Shown: in pieces, positions 1 through 9,814 of the stretch
How the letters are laid out: the number at the start of each line of letters is the position of its first letter
Position numbering within the stretch: position 1 is the first letter of the stretch
The notes under the pieces: model-generated
What the model saw: only the letters and a program-made list of their open reading frames with translations
What the model was told of the DNA's origin: nothing
Databases searched by the model: none
Assembly (NCBI RefSeq): GCF_000006445.2
Contig: NC_006044.2
Coordinates: 248,001-312,000, forward strand
Source: Debaryomyces hansenii CBS767
Lineage: Eukaryota > Ascomycota > Pichiomycetes > Serinales > Debaryomycetaceae
Direction of reading: 5' to 3'
Length of the DNA stretch: 64,000 nucleotides
Position numbers and translations under genes: made by a program

Positions 1-2
1 AT

Positions 3-1778
3 TCAGTGAGGTCAAGTCCTGAAGCAAAAGACTCTATTCCAGCAGTCATAAGGATAGCTAATGCCGAGTTATCTCAAATAGTCGAGGCACAGGATGGTAC
101 TCATAATGATTCTTTGATTCTTGAGACTCTTAGGGTTTTAATCAATTTTCTAGCCAATAATGATGACAATAGACAGTTTTTAGCATCTACTGATTTGAAC
201 TACAAAGCAACTTTTTGGTCTTTAATATGCAAATTGTTTAGCATGGATACCCTAAACACTAATATAAATACTATTTACGAGAGAATTCTACTAATGTTGT
301 CCCAATTTATACACAATACAAATTTACTAAAGGACTTCCTTATATTTTTTAGTGAAATAGGTATTGAGAAATGTTTAATAGGATATTTGAGATTTCGAAT
401 AGATTCATCGCTTGCTGCTGAGACTGGTTTTGATGAGCTAGTGATTCCCACAGAAATATATTCAGAATTCATGAGTGAAATGTCTGATTCCACTTCGACA
501 GATATGGTATTTGCAAATGATTGCAACGAGTATCTTGATACTATTTTAAGGGTGTTTAATTTTGCTATTAGATTAAACGTAGATGAAGATGATGAAGACG
601 AAATGGATACAGTTAACGATGTACTCTCAAACCTATCTAATATCGTCTACAATGTCACATTATGTGAAGATATACCCCATTTGTCGTCAACAGAAATGCA
701 CTCAAATATATTGAAGCTAATTCCTCAACTTCCTACAAAAATACAAAACTTCACTTTGAATAAGAGAAGGCTATTTTCGTCTAGTGGTAACATTGCGTCA
801 ATGACAAATTATGATAACTCTGTGGATGTTTCAATGGCTTTAGAATATTTTCGTAACCCCGAAACGGATCCTTATATTTTATCTGCTTGTGCCATAGATC
901 TTGGTAATTATATCACTAGTGTAGAAAAGTCTGAATGGTTACGAGTGAAAATTGACAGTGAAATTGGTTTGCAAGTTTTCATAGCGAACTTTTACAAAAT
1001 CAAGTTCAACGATGTAATTCAATACCAAGCGTTCCATTTATTCAATAACTTAATGTCGACTGATATTGCCATTCACTCTTTCGACAGCTACGAAAGTCTA
1101 TTGAAATCCTCCAAGGTTGTGGTAGATAATGGCCAATACTATAAGGAGGTTTTCGGAATTTATGCTAAGTTTATGAAAAAGTTAATACTGTTTGCATTTA
1201 TCGAAGAAAAGGGCTCTCATTTAAGTTTGTTTCAATTCAAGGAACTTTGGACCCAATTTTATCCTGTGGACCATCCAGGTACCGCATTTGAAGAGATTTA
1301 TCTCATTTTAACTCAAGCATTCATAGCAACGAAACTACTCGAAACAGGAAGTCTTGAACACAAAAATGTCCCATTTGTTACCTCTTTGGTCGAGAACCTA
1401 GTAAGCGCAAAAGGGCTAACCGCCGATGTACCATCTACATTCCTACTGGAAAAGTTGAAGACCCTAGGTATTTTCTTCAAGACAATTGCAACCCACGGTA
1501 TAAGCGGCGACGTAATTACGAAGGTTTTGTATGACTCTGATTCAGATAAATACCATCTGCACTTCATTACCCCATACCATACATTCTTAGAGAAACTACA
1601 ACAAATCCTCGATGAACAAGGTAATTTAAATAACGCAAATAACCCAAATCAGTTTAGTGTTATCCAAAATAACTCCAAGTTCGTATGTGCCACTACAATC
1701 GCTTACTGTAACCTTCCGCATGAAACAAATGAAGAGGTTGACGCCATTCAATCAATTTGCCAATCTATCATACGGTAA
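3..1778 (+). CDS. BEM4: Bem4-like Rho GTPase-interacting protein, 5' end cut off by window edge
   Basis: The reading frame is open to the left edge, so the start codon lies outside the window; about 591 residues are visible. Bem4 is an armadillo-like (SmgGDS-related) protein that binds Rho-type GTPases (Cdc42, Rho1) and supports bud emergence and MAPK signalling. The helical-repeat character, the NNDDNR segment near residue 50, the SSSGNIAS segment near 260 and the C-terminal FVCATTIAYCN stretch all match Bem4 as I remember it. Baker's-yeast Bem4 has about 633 residues, so something under 100 residues should be missing. An acidic insert (DEDDEDEMD) lies near residue 198. The assignment rests on recalled similarity, which is modest across yeasts. 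Confidence 0.72.
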   Translation, partial: SVRSSPEAKDSIPAVIRIANAELSQIVEAQDGTHNDSLILETLRVLINFLANNDDNRQFLASTDLNYKATFWSLICKLFSMDTLNTNINTIYERILLMLSQFIHNTNLLKDFLIFFSEIGIEKCLIGYLRFRIDSSLAAETGFDELVIPTEIYSEFMSEMSDSTSTDMVFANDCNEYLDTILRVFNFAIRLNVDEDDEDEMDTVNDVLSNLSNIVYNVTLCEDIPHLSSTEMHSNILKLIPQLPTKIQNFTLNKRRLFSSSGNIASMTNYDNSVDVSMALEYFRNPETDPYILSACAIDLGNYITSVEKSEWLRVKIDSEIGLQVFIANFYKIKFNDVIQYQAFHLFNNLMSTDIAIHSFDSYESLLKSSKVVVDNGQYYKEVFGIYAKFMKKLILFAFIEEKGSHLSLFQFKELWTQFYPVDHPGTAFEEIYLILTQAFIATKLLETGSLEHKNVPFVTSLVENLVSAKGLTADVPSTFLLEKLKTLGIFFKTIATHGISGDVITKVLYDSDSDKYHLHFITPYHTFLEKLQQILDEQGNLNNANNPNQFSVIQNNSKFVCATTIAYCNLPHETNEEVDAIQSICQSIIR

Positions 1779-1805
1779 ACCATACGGCAGCGTAGGATCG
1801 CATAT

Positions 1806-1811
1806 CACGTG
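1806..1811. promoter_or_regulatory. CACGTG E-box upstream of the aspartate aminotransferase gene
   Basis: A CACGTG core lies about 170 bases upstream of the aminotransferase ATG at 1983. A canonical TATAAATA follows at 1855-1862. CACGTG is the core bound by Cbf1/Pho4-type bHLH factors, and Cbf1 links to sulfur amino-acid and respiratory genes in yeasts. Binding here is inferred. Confidence 0.45.
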
Positions 1812-1982
1812 TTTTGATGGACCACATATAAACCCCGTCTATAACCGAGAGCCGTATAAATAGACAACTATTTCCTAAACCTTTGTGGTTTCAGATAATA
1901 ATGAAGTATATATAAAGCATTTCTAAGAGCTATCCTTTAAGGCAATACCATTGACGTAAGAGTTATTAATAAATAGTTGAAA

Positions 1983-3197
1983 ATGACAATCAAAAGTAAT
2001 TTTTCTAATTTAACGAGAGAAGCACCAGATCCAATCGTGGAAACCATGACCATGTATGCACAAGATACTTCTCCAGATAAGATTGATGTATCGATAGGTG
2101 TATACAAAGGAGAGAAGGGAGAGTCATATGTTTTTCCTGCGGTGTCTAAGGCTAAGAAGCACTTATTTGAAAATGATCCGGGACATAGCTATACCAATAT
2201 GGCAGGTATTCCAGAATATACGAGCGGAGCACGTAAGGTTGTGTTTGGAGAAAAATATGGTACCGAAGGAAAGATTGCATCGTTACAGACTATTTCAGGG
2301 ACAGGGGCTTGCCATATGGCATTTCTTCTTCTTCGTGAAGCGGGGCTCACTAACTTCTATGTTGGTACACCATGTTGGTCGAACTATGGGCCAATGATTA
2401 CGCATGTTGGCTCAAAATACTCCACATACACTCACTATGACGAAAGTCTCCGTGGGATTGATTTTGATGCTGTTCTTGAGGCACTTCAGAATGCACCATC
2501 AAAATCTGTATTCTTATTTCAAGCGTGTTGTCATAACCCTACAGGAGCGGATTTTTCCAAAGATCAGTGGAAGCAAATTGCTTCAATTGTTAAGTCCAGA
2601 GATATCTTCCCTGTTTTTGATATTGCATACCAAGGATTTTCAAGCGGCGATAAGGATGTTGATGCCTGGCCTGTGAGGTATTTCTACGAGCAAAATTTAG
2701 AATTTTTAGTTTGCCAATCATTCTCCAAGAACATGGGATTATACAGTGAAAGAGCAGGATGTCTTCATGCTGTGGTACAAGATACGGATTACGTTCCAAA
2801 CGTGCAAAGTCAACTTGTGGCACTCTTTAGATCGGAGTGCTCTTTTGCTCCAGCATATGGTGCAAGAATTGCCAGTATTATCATCAACGAGCCTGGATTA
2901 GAAAATCAGTGGGGCCAAGAAGTTTCCGATGTGACCACAAGATTGAAGAATATTAGAAAGCAGATTTTGGATAAATTTCTCGAATTAGGTACTCCTGGTA
3001 AGTGGGATCATGTAGTAAAGCAGCAAGGGTTGTTTTGGTATTCTGGATTATCACCCGAACAAAACGATAAGCTTATAGAAGACCATCATATTTATTCAAC
3101 TTCAATTGGCAGAGTTAATATTGCCGGGTTAAATGAAAGTAGTGTTGATAAATTTGTTGGCGCCATTGACAAGGTTGTCAGAGATTCTATTGGTTAA
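1983..3197 (+). CDS. AAT2: aspartate aminotransferase, cytosolic type
   Basis: This class I PLP-dependent transaminase interconverts aspartate plus 2-oxoglutarate with oxaloacetate plus glutamate. The ATG at 1983 gives 404 residues, close to yeast Aat2 (418). The PLP lysine is K249 in SQSFSKNMGLYSERAG. The HNPTG motif near residue 180 and the DIAYQGFSSGD motif that follows are both present; animal and fungal enzymes usually have DSAYQGF. There is no mitochondrial presequence and no C-terminal SKL-type signal (it ends in DSIG), so a cytosolic enzyme is likely. A TATA box lies 121 bases upstream. Several CTG-clade yeasts carry two cytosolic-type copies (AAT21/AAT22); I cannot tell which this is. 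Confidence 0.93.
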   Translation: MTIKSNFSNLTREAPDPIVETMTMYAQDTSPDKIDVSIGVYKGEKGESYVFPAVSKAKKHLFENDPGHSYTNMAGIPEYTSGARKVVFGEKYGTEGKIASLQTISGTGACHMAFLLLREAGLTNFYVGTPCWSNYGPMITHVGSKYSTYTHYDESLRGIDFDAVLEALQNAPSKSVFLFQACCHNPTGADFSKDQWKQIASIVKSRDIFPVFDIAYQGFSSGDKDVDAWPVRYFYEQNLEFLVCQSFSKNMGLYSERAGCLHAVVQDTDYVPNVQSQLVALFRSECSFAPAYGARIASIIINEPGLENQWGQEVSDVTTRLKNIRKQILDKFLELGTPGKWDHVVKQQGLFWYSGLSPEQNDKLIEDHHIYSTSIGRVNIAGLNESSVDKFVGAIDKVVRDSIG

Positions 3198-3365
3198 TTT
3201 AGTCTAGTTAAAGGTTTGGTATTTAAAGTAAATAATGAAGAATGTAAAAATCTAACTATGCAACTATATCAGTACTTACACTAAGATTGTTATAAGTTAC
3301 CAACGAATAAAGAAATTTATCAACAATTGAACCACATGCCAACTTCCACTTGCAAACACGAATTA

Positions 3366-5519
3366 TTATAATTTTCGGTGATGAATTTTCTTTAGATGAG
3401 CTTTTAAATTATCTTTTCTATTAAATCTCTTTCCACAGTTTGGTTCATCACACTCATACGGCTTCTCAGACGAATGACTTTTCAAATGCCTTTTGACGTG
3501 TTCTGGTCTCTGAAACCTAGCTTGACAAAGTGGGCACGAATGCTTCTTCTTAGGATCAATGACATCTGTCTTATCTGACACCTTAATAGGAAGCTTTAAG
3601 TCTTGTGGAGATGGTATGAATGTTTCAGGTGTTGCGTGCGTTGATTGGCCTGAGGAAATTGAAAATGTAGCCATTGTAGGTAAACCGTTTGGATTATTAG
3701 GAGATGCAGAATTTATAGTGGAGATGTTTTGCACACTATTTGAATTCATTGGAGAGGTGGCTATGGAAGCCAAGTCAATTGACGCTGGATATGATTTTGT
3801 AAAAGAACTATTATGTGAATGATTTGTTCTATGGTTATTTTTAATCAATTTTTCATCAGTTAAATGATTAGAATTAAATTGAGGCAGTAATAAATCGATA
3901 CCTGGCGGCTTGGGTTGATGAGAATTTTGATTTTTATATTTCAATTCAAAGTCAGTCGTTGAAGCACCCGCAGTAGAAGGAACCGAAAAGGAAGTTGCGG
4001 GAGGCACATTATTTGACAACACACTGTATGAACGTGTTGGTGAATTATGTGAATGTATGACTCCGGGAGTTGAGTTTGAGGATACTATAGTATCAGGAAC
4101 TTCGCTGTTTGGATTTGAAACTAACTGAGAGGCAAGCTTTAAAGACAAATCGGCTGCATTCAAAAACATATCATCATCTTTCTTTAGATCACCAATCTCT
4201 GGTTTGTCCATTAATGATTGTTCTAACATCCTATAATTATTATCATCCTCCATAAATCCCAGTTTCTTCGTTTCATTAAACATAAATTTAGAATTTACAA
4301 AATTTGTATAAGATTTCGCCTTTCCTAATTGTTTAAAGGCATCATCATCCTGATCTTCAATTTTTATAGAATCTAATGTATCGTTTCTTTTCAATAACAT
4401 AGGTGTTGTAAAAGCAGTATTGGTTTTATTACTACTAGTACCGCTACTAGAAGGATAGTTCGTATTATTCGCCACAGGACTCAAATAATTGAATTGTTGG
4501 TATGATCCACTTCCCTGATTGCTCCATTGTGGGTTTGCTTGATTATTTGAACTTGGCGTAAGTAACGGTGTTCCAAAATCATCAAAGTCCCCTAGCTTAT
4601 CGAGACGAGGTGAAACATATGATGGTGTGTAGAAAGGATTAAGCCCTGGATAATTTGATGAATTCTGAGCAGGTGTTGTTATTTTTTGTCCATTTGAAGA
4701 TGGGTTGTTTACTAACAATGAGTTGTTCGTAGCATCAATTGATAGTCTAGATCTCGATCTGCTATGACCCTTTGTTTTTAGCGAATGCGGAGTTTTCCCA
4801 ACCTTATTGCTAGCTGTAGATACAAGGTTCACGGGAGACAAGCTGAGATTATTTGGACCTCTTGATGGAGTAGCAAACGCATTATAATTATTACAAGAAG
4901 AAACGGACATAGACTTATTGCGACCGATTCTTCTTGGTGTATTCTGAGGTGGAACGTTCTGCAGCTGCAGTTTTTGATGTGCATTATGCTTTATGGAAGA
5001 TGGAGAGTCCAGGAAAGACTGATATGAGAGGGAGGACGATAGCTGCGGTATAGAATCCCCAGAATACAATGTATTATTAGATCCCGACTGATTCATATGA
5101 TTGGGGTCGTACTGACTAGGTGCATCTTGTGATAAAGATACCATAGATGAAGTAGACAAATTCGACTGATGAGAAATCTTGGAACTGTACATGTTTCCTC
5201 CGTCAAGTGAAATATTCTTGGAATGCTGAAATCGATGGTTGTTGCTAAAATACCCATTAGAATTACCCGTTCCCGAGTTGTTGGATATGGGTACTATATC
5301 ATGCAATGATTCCTGGCTTGGGTAGTCAAGTCCGTAGAACTCGACGTTGTCGCCGTGCAAAGTGATGTCATCGTGGTCCATGTTAGACTCTCGAGAAATG
5401 GTATTGTTTTGGTCGTCATTGAACAACTCCCCACGATCCAAATCTAACAAACCAGTGTCATTTCCAATGTCGAATCCCTGTGAAAGCTGTGTTGGTGAAC
5501 TTACCAAGAATTTATCCAT
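3366..5519 (-). CDS. C2H2 zinc-finger transcription factor with Msn2-like recognition helices
   Basis: This 717-residue protein is mostly low-complexity Ser/Asn/Gln sequence with two C2H2 fingers at the extreme C-terminus: C662, C665, H678, H682 and C690, C695, H708, H713. The finger helices read RPEHVKR and RKDNLKA. At DNA-contact positions the first equals Msn2/Mig1 finger 1 (R, H, R) and the second is close to Msn2 finger 2 (R, N), which predicts an AGGGG-like stress-response-type site. An SRSRSRLSID segment near residue 260 and proline-directed SP/TP sites suggest phosphoregulation. The upstream spacer is very long (about 1.95 kb), typical of a regulated regulator. Orthology is unresolved; Msn4/Mnl1, Com2 and Crz2-type proteins are candidates. 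Confidence 0.85.
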   Translation of the reverse strand: MDKFLVSSPTQLSQGFDIGNDTGLLDLDRGELFNDDQNNTISRESNMDHDDITLHGDNVEFYGLDYPSQESLHDIVPISNNSGTGNSNGYFSNNHRFQHSKNISLDGGNMYSSKISHQSNLSTSSMVSLSQDAPSQYDPNHMNQSGSNNTLYSGDSIPQLSSSLSYQSFLDSPSSIKHNAHQKLQLQNVPPQNTPRRIGRNKSMSVSSCNNYNAFATPSRGPNNLSLSPVNLVSTASNKVGKTPHSLKTKGHSRSRSRLSIDATNNSLLVNNPSSNGQKITTPAQNSSNYPGLNPFYTPSYVSPRLDKLGDFDDFGTPLLTPSSNNQANPQWSNQGSGSYQQFNYLSPVANNTNYPSSSGTSSNKTNTAFTTPMLLKRNDTLDSIKIEDQDDDAFKQLGKAKSYTNFVNSKFMFNETKKLGFMEDDNNYRMLEQSLMDKPEIGDLKKDDDMFLNAADLSLKLASQLVSNPNSEVPDTIVSSNSTPGVIHSHNSPTRSYSVLSNNVPPATSFSVPSTAGASTTDFELKYKNQNSHQPKPPGIDLLLPQFNSNHLTDEKLIKNNHRTNHSHNSSFTKSYPASIDLASIATSPMNSNSVQNISTINSASPNNPNGLPTMATFSISSGQSTHATPETFIPSPQDLKLPIKVSDKTDVIDPKKKHSCPLCQARFQRPEHVKRHLKSHSSEKPYECDEPNCGKRFNRKDNLKAHLKKIHHRKL

Positions 5520-7476
5520 TATTTTGCCTATTTGTCCACACTTTCGATTGCTAAGAACAAATAAGTAGGTGTATTCGAATAATGCTTATCCCGTAATATG
5601 CCAAATCCGCTACTCTACCTAATTTGTCAACCGTACGGATATTTTTCTTCTTGTTTAGCGATTGTTTCTGGTTTTTACCTTCTGCTCCGATTCCTAAACG
5701 AAACGTAACCTTCACAAATTTAGCAAAAAAACCTACCTAAGAACAAATCAACAAAAAAAATGTGCAGCCAACAAATGTATTCCGCTTAAGTGCAAGTTTG
5801 TTGTACTTAAAGGTAATTTGTAGGTAAGCTTCGAAGTCTAATGTAGAAATTACCTACCCTAGTATCGATGAAAAATGATTAATTCTACTAACGACATCCA
5901 ATCTTGTTAGCAAAGATGAATAAACGACATTTTTCACTCTCATTTCCGAGGCCAGTGCCGTACTTACGAGCCAAATGTAATGCGGGCAAATAGTGTCAAT
6001 TGTCAATTTTGAACGGGGAAGTACATTTCCGGTCAACATGTTTCCCCGGACCGCCGAGGTTTTTAGAATCATCTTCCGACCTCGCATCCTAAATTAACGC
6101 GTCAAGCAAAAAAAGATATCAGGAACTTCGCCATGAACGAGCCGGATCGGCGATAACTAATAAGGCAACGGGTCAACTCTACAACATTGATGTTTACAAG
6201 GCGAATAAGCGCACATAATAGGTCAGTATATGTATAGCGCTAAATATAGCAGGGCCTGGGCTACTCATGTCATCAAAGAATATTGCGGTGTTGATATTAA
6301 TATCACTCTCGAGACATAATTATATATAGATTATGGATAGACTTAATTTTTGCCCGAATCGTCATCACAAGGCGTACTATGAAGTCTCTTGCACCAACCC
6401 ACAGATACTTTTGTGCACCGCTCGTATATAGGACTGAGCTACTACCTATAAGAATCAACTAGATTACATGGCATAACCGGCAATCACATATCTTCACTAA
6501 CAGGGTTATTCATCGACTGCAGGACTCATGTATAATGATCAGTGAAGAAAACTAGGGGAAGGGAAGTATGGTATTCTACAGAAGAATTTCAAAATGCTGC
6601 ATTTATACTATAGGCACTTCCGAGGGTTTACGCGCGTTTCGGCGCATTCTGGGCAGATGTAATATTGTAGAATCTGTGGAAGAATACAACTACATATTCT
6701 ATTTCATGAACAACTAAACCAGTTTCAAAGCAATTACAATTAACTGGGGAAACCAGCAGAAATAAACGTATTGTTTGTCTTAAATATGTCCGGTAAATCA
6801 CAGTTTAGGTAGTTAGATCTGCATATATTTATCCGAGGTCCGTATCCTAGAACTAGTACGATTGAATAGATCTATTGCTGTAAATAAGGTGGAATGTCAA
6901 ATTTTTGCATCGCTGTGAACACCAAGTTGAAGCGGAATTCAAATTGGTAGAAAAGTAAATTTAATGGGAGCAGAGCAAATTACCAATATGGGAGCATGAT
7001 TTCACATGACATTGCACCCCTCGGTGATTCGGATGTAGCATGAAAAGAGTCTATTTCAATTATGGAATCATTCTGTGTGAGAATCTGATGCAATCAGATG
7101 ACATGGCGTGTAAAATACCGTAACATACCAGCTAGAGTAAGAATATATGATGGGGTTATGTTCCGTATGGTTTCGCAACCGTAGAATAGCTGTCGCGTGC
7201 CCTTTAACGAAGAACGACATTCTTGGGAAAGGTGACATTATTATTAAAAGGACCGACATTATAGATCCTATTACACATTATTAGGGCTACTTAGAGCTCC
7301 AAATTACATCATCGGGGCTGTCTCTCGAGAGTGTTGAGGTAATAGTAACTAGTTGCTAGTTTACAATTGCCCTTTGGAATGACAACCCAAAATCTACGAC
7401 TTTGTAGCACTAGCTATAAAAAACTTTCATTCACCATTATATACGTTTATAAATAATTCAATCGATTACATAAAAA
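5520..7476. other. long intergenic region, no supported gene
   Basis: These 1,957 bases separate the start of the C2H2 regulator (minus strand) from the 3' end of MDH1 (minus strand). Only frames below about 80 codons occur, none with a recognisable protein. An ACGCGT (MluI-box-like) site lies at 6097-6102. I see no tRNA cloverleaf, LTR-like ends or tandem repeats. It most likely holds the promoter and long 5' leader of the regulator, possibly with an unannotated non-coding RNA. Confidence 0.6.
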
Positions 7477-8475
7477 TTATGGGTTTTGCTTAACGAAGTC
7501 AACACCCTTTTGGATGTTCTTGATCAAGGTGTCCTTGGCTTCCTTGACTAAGCTTTCTTCGTGGTCAGATAATCCACCTAATGGGTGAACAGTACTGACA
7601 CCATCTTGGCCTAAGGTGACCTTAGAGGAGAAGAATTCAACACCTTCGCTCTTGAATAATGGAGAGTCGACGAAAGATGGTTCAACAATATCTCTTTCAC
7701 CGGCTAAACCGTCTAAGACAGCACCAGTGAATCTAGCACCAGCTTGGGCCATGGATAAGGTGGCGGAACCAGCACCGTTCTTGGCTTGGACAACTTCGTC
7801 ACCACCGAATTGGATTCTGTGGATCAAAGCATCTCTGGTTTCTTGGTCCAAAGATTTGTGTTCAGTTTGGGACAATAATGGAACAATGGTGATACCGGAG
7901 TGACCACCAACAACGGTGACCTTTTCGTGAACTGGGTTGGAACCAGCAACTTCAGAAACAAATCTGGAAGCTCTTAAGACATCTAAGGTGGTGACACCGA
8001 ACAACTTCTTTGGGTTGTAGGTACCCTTAGACTTCAAAACTTCGGCCACAATTGGAACAGTGGAGTTGACTGGGTTAGAAATAACACAAACAGCAGCATC
8101 TGGAGCGTAGTCAGCAGCAGCCTTGGCTAAGTCTCTAACAATAGAAGCATTGGTGTTGAATAAATCATCTCTGGTCATACCTGGCTTTCTTGGAACACCA
8201 GCTGGGATAACAATTATGTCTGATCCGGTTAAAGCTTGTTCTAAGCCTTCTGGGTCGTATCCACTGACAGTGGAGTTAGTTGGAATGTGCGAAACATCAG
8301 CAGCGACACCTGGAGCACCCTTTAAATCGTATAAAGCTAAGTCGGTAACTTTGTGGTTTAACTTTAATAATAAAGATAATGGTTGACCAATACCACCGTT
8401 AGCACCTAAAACAGCAACCTTGTAGGCAGAAGAGGCAGAAGAGGAGAATGATCTGGCAGCAACTTTAGTAAACAT
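7477..8475 (-). CDS. MDH1: mitochondrial malate dehydrogenase
   Basis: This enzyme of the citric acid cycle oxidises malate to oxaloacetate with NAD in the matrix. It has 332 residues, like yeast Mdh1 (334). The first 17 residues are rich in Ser, Ala, Arg and Lys and lack acids, a typical import presequence ([17 protein letters not shown]). The dinucleotide-binding loop GANGGIG is at 24-30, substrate arginines lie around RKPGMTR (96-102), and the catalytic histidine is H192 in VVGGHSG. There is no peroxisomal SKL-type end. Codon use is strongly biased, fitting high expression. CCAAT boxes upstream (see the neighbouring spacer) suggest respiratory control. Confidence 0.96.
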   Translation of the reverse strand: MFTKVAARSFSSSASSAYKVAVLGANGGIGQPLSLLLKLNHKVTDLALYDLKGAPGVAADVSHIPTNSTVSGYDPEGLEQALTGSDIIVIPAGVPRKPGMTRDDLFNTNASIVRDLAKAAADYAPDAAVCVISNPVNSTVPIVAEVLKSKGTYNPKKLFGVTTLDVLRASRFVSEVAGSNPVHEKVTVVGGHSGITIVPLLSQTEHKSLDQETRDALIHRIQFGGDEVVQAKNGAGSATLSMAQAGARFTGAVLDGLAGERDIVEPSFVDSPLFKSEGVEFFSSKVTLGQDGVSTVHPLGGLSDHEESLVKEAKDTLIKNIQKGVDFVKQNP

Positions 8476-9643
8476 CTTAATATATTAATATAATTTCAAT
8501 TGACAATTAAAAGTAAGTGGGAAAAAAAAAAACATAATAGAATATTAGGACTTAAATATGAATTTTCACCCTGGCAATCTCCAGGTTTCGTCGGAAAGAC
8601 AAATGTCCACGGTTTTCGCGAAATTGACCAATAAAATTTCGTGATAGTATTTACCGAGAGTAGCCGAACTATCCAGCTATATACAGGGGGAACACATAAA
8701 TCGATTACTCTCAAGGTGGCTATTGGGTTCTTTGGTCTAACGTTCATGGGGTATGTTGCGGAGACTGACGACGTGCGATGCGGTAGCAAAAAGCTGTTAT
8801 TCATTGGATATTTCTGCAGCTGTGTTGAGTGTTTTAGCAGCCAATATGTTTTCTGTTGGTGCGAACCCAGTCGCACCGACCGGCTGCAATTGGGATGCAA
8901 GCATTTAACACCGATCTGAGCGCTTAAGCAGATTTGACTAGGTTGTAGGGTTAGGAGCAGATTCGTCTTTCGTGTGGACGAATCGTGATTCAGGCGGATG
9001 AAACGGATATTGGAGTAGTGTAGTGTTCTGAGGTATTTGCATATTTTAGAGCATAAGGGGAATATTGTCTATTTTTCGCAAAACTAACATTTTAGATAGA
9101 GATGTATTTGAGTAGTGAAAGTTCAGAGAAAACTTTGTTCAACAAGATAATTCTTATAACTGACACTTAATATACTATTGAGATCTACTATTTTGAATTA
9201 ATTTCAACTACTAGGTCGACAAATAACTAATTACTCTCTATTTAAATTCACAAGGATATTTCATCTTATCTATGGTGTTGCAATAGTGCCGTACAATACT
9301 AAGATTTTGCAACATTCTGGGTATGACTTGTGTCATGTGTGATACTCTTGAAGAACTTGTTAGGAGACTGGCAACCGATATTGTAATTCCTTCTTGCTTA
9401 TCGTACATATATGTTCGATCGATAGACCTTGTAGAACCTTGCTGAGCTTTTTTTGTGCTTGTTATTCGTGGGTAAGTCTTTAGCTACTTAGAACTAGTTC
9501 CTAATTTGAGATAGTCCTTTAGCACCTGGAGATTTGTATATTTCTAAGTGTGCTCTAAATGCTTGTTGTAGTGAATCTGGTGTTCATGTAACAAGTATAC
9601 GCAAGATATATATACTTGCGATCTCATAGTGAAAATATATTAC
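8476..9643. other. intergenic region upstream of MDH1 with CCAAT boxes
   Basis: This 1,168-base spacer lies between the MDH1 start (minus strand) and the tRNA-Thr gene. It contains a CCAAT at 8628-8632 and two inverted copies (ATTGG) at 8722-8726 and 8803-8807. All lie within 350 bases of the MDH1 start, where HAP2/3/5-type activators of respiratory genes would be expected. The small frames at 8496-8900 (minus) and 8641-8919 (plus, no ATG start) overlap each other and resemble nothing known. The stretch from 8950 to 9640 shows nothing I can identify. Confidence 0.5.
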
Positions 9644-9716
9644 GCCTTTATGGCCAAGTTGGTAAGGCACCTCACTAGTAATGAGGAGATCGTCAGTTCG
9701 AATCTGGCTGAAGGCA
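9644..9716 (+). tRNA. tRNA-Thr (anticodon AGT), no intron
   Basis: The 73-base gene folds into a full cloverleaf. The 7-bp acceptor pairs GCCTTTA with TGAAGGC, with discriminator A at 9716. The D stem is GCC/GGC. The anticodon stem CCTCA/TGAGG encloses the loop CTAGTAA, giving anticodon AGT, which reads ACU/ACC threonine codons. The T stem is GTCAG/CTGGC with loop TTCGAAT. The A box (TGGCCAAGTTGG) and B box (GTTCGAATC) for TFIIIC are intact. A T-rich Pol III terminator follows directly. Confidence 0.96.
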
Positions 9717-9730
9717 TTTTTTTATTTTTT
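9717..9730 (+). terminator. RNA polymerase III terminator of tRNA-Thr
   Basis: Seven T residues, one A and six T residues follow the discriminator base of the tRNA directly, a strong Pol III stop. Confidence 0.9.
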
Positions 9731-9814
9731 CCTCCCGCATCTGATTAAGTTTATCTCATTTGTTTACAGTTGAAACCTACTCAACCGTACTTTTTTGTAT
9801 CATACAAGCACAAT

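Noticed and set aside
5854..6087. Possible gene remnant with a TACTAAC string in the long spacer before the C2H2 regulator
   Set aside because: The branch-like string has no consensus 5' splice site or coding exon nearby, and the 77-codon frame is unrecognisable.
8496..8900. 134-codon minus-strand frame in the MDH1 promoter
   Set aside because: It overlaps an opposite frame and the likely MDH1 leader, and shows no similarity or membrane/signal features.
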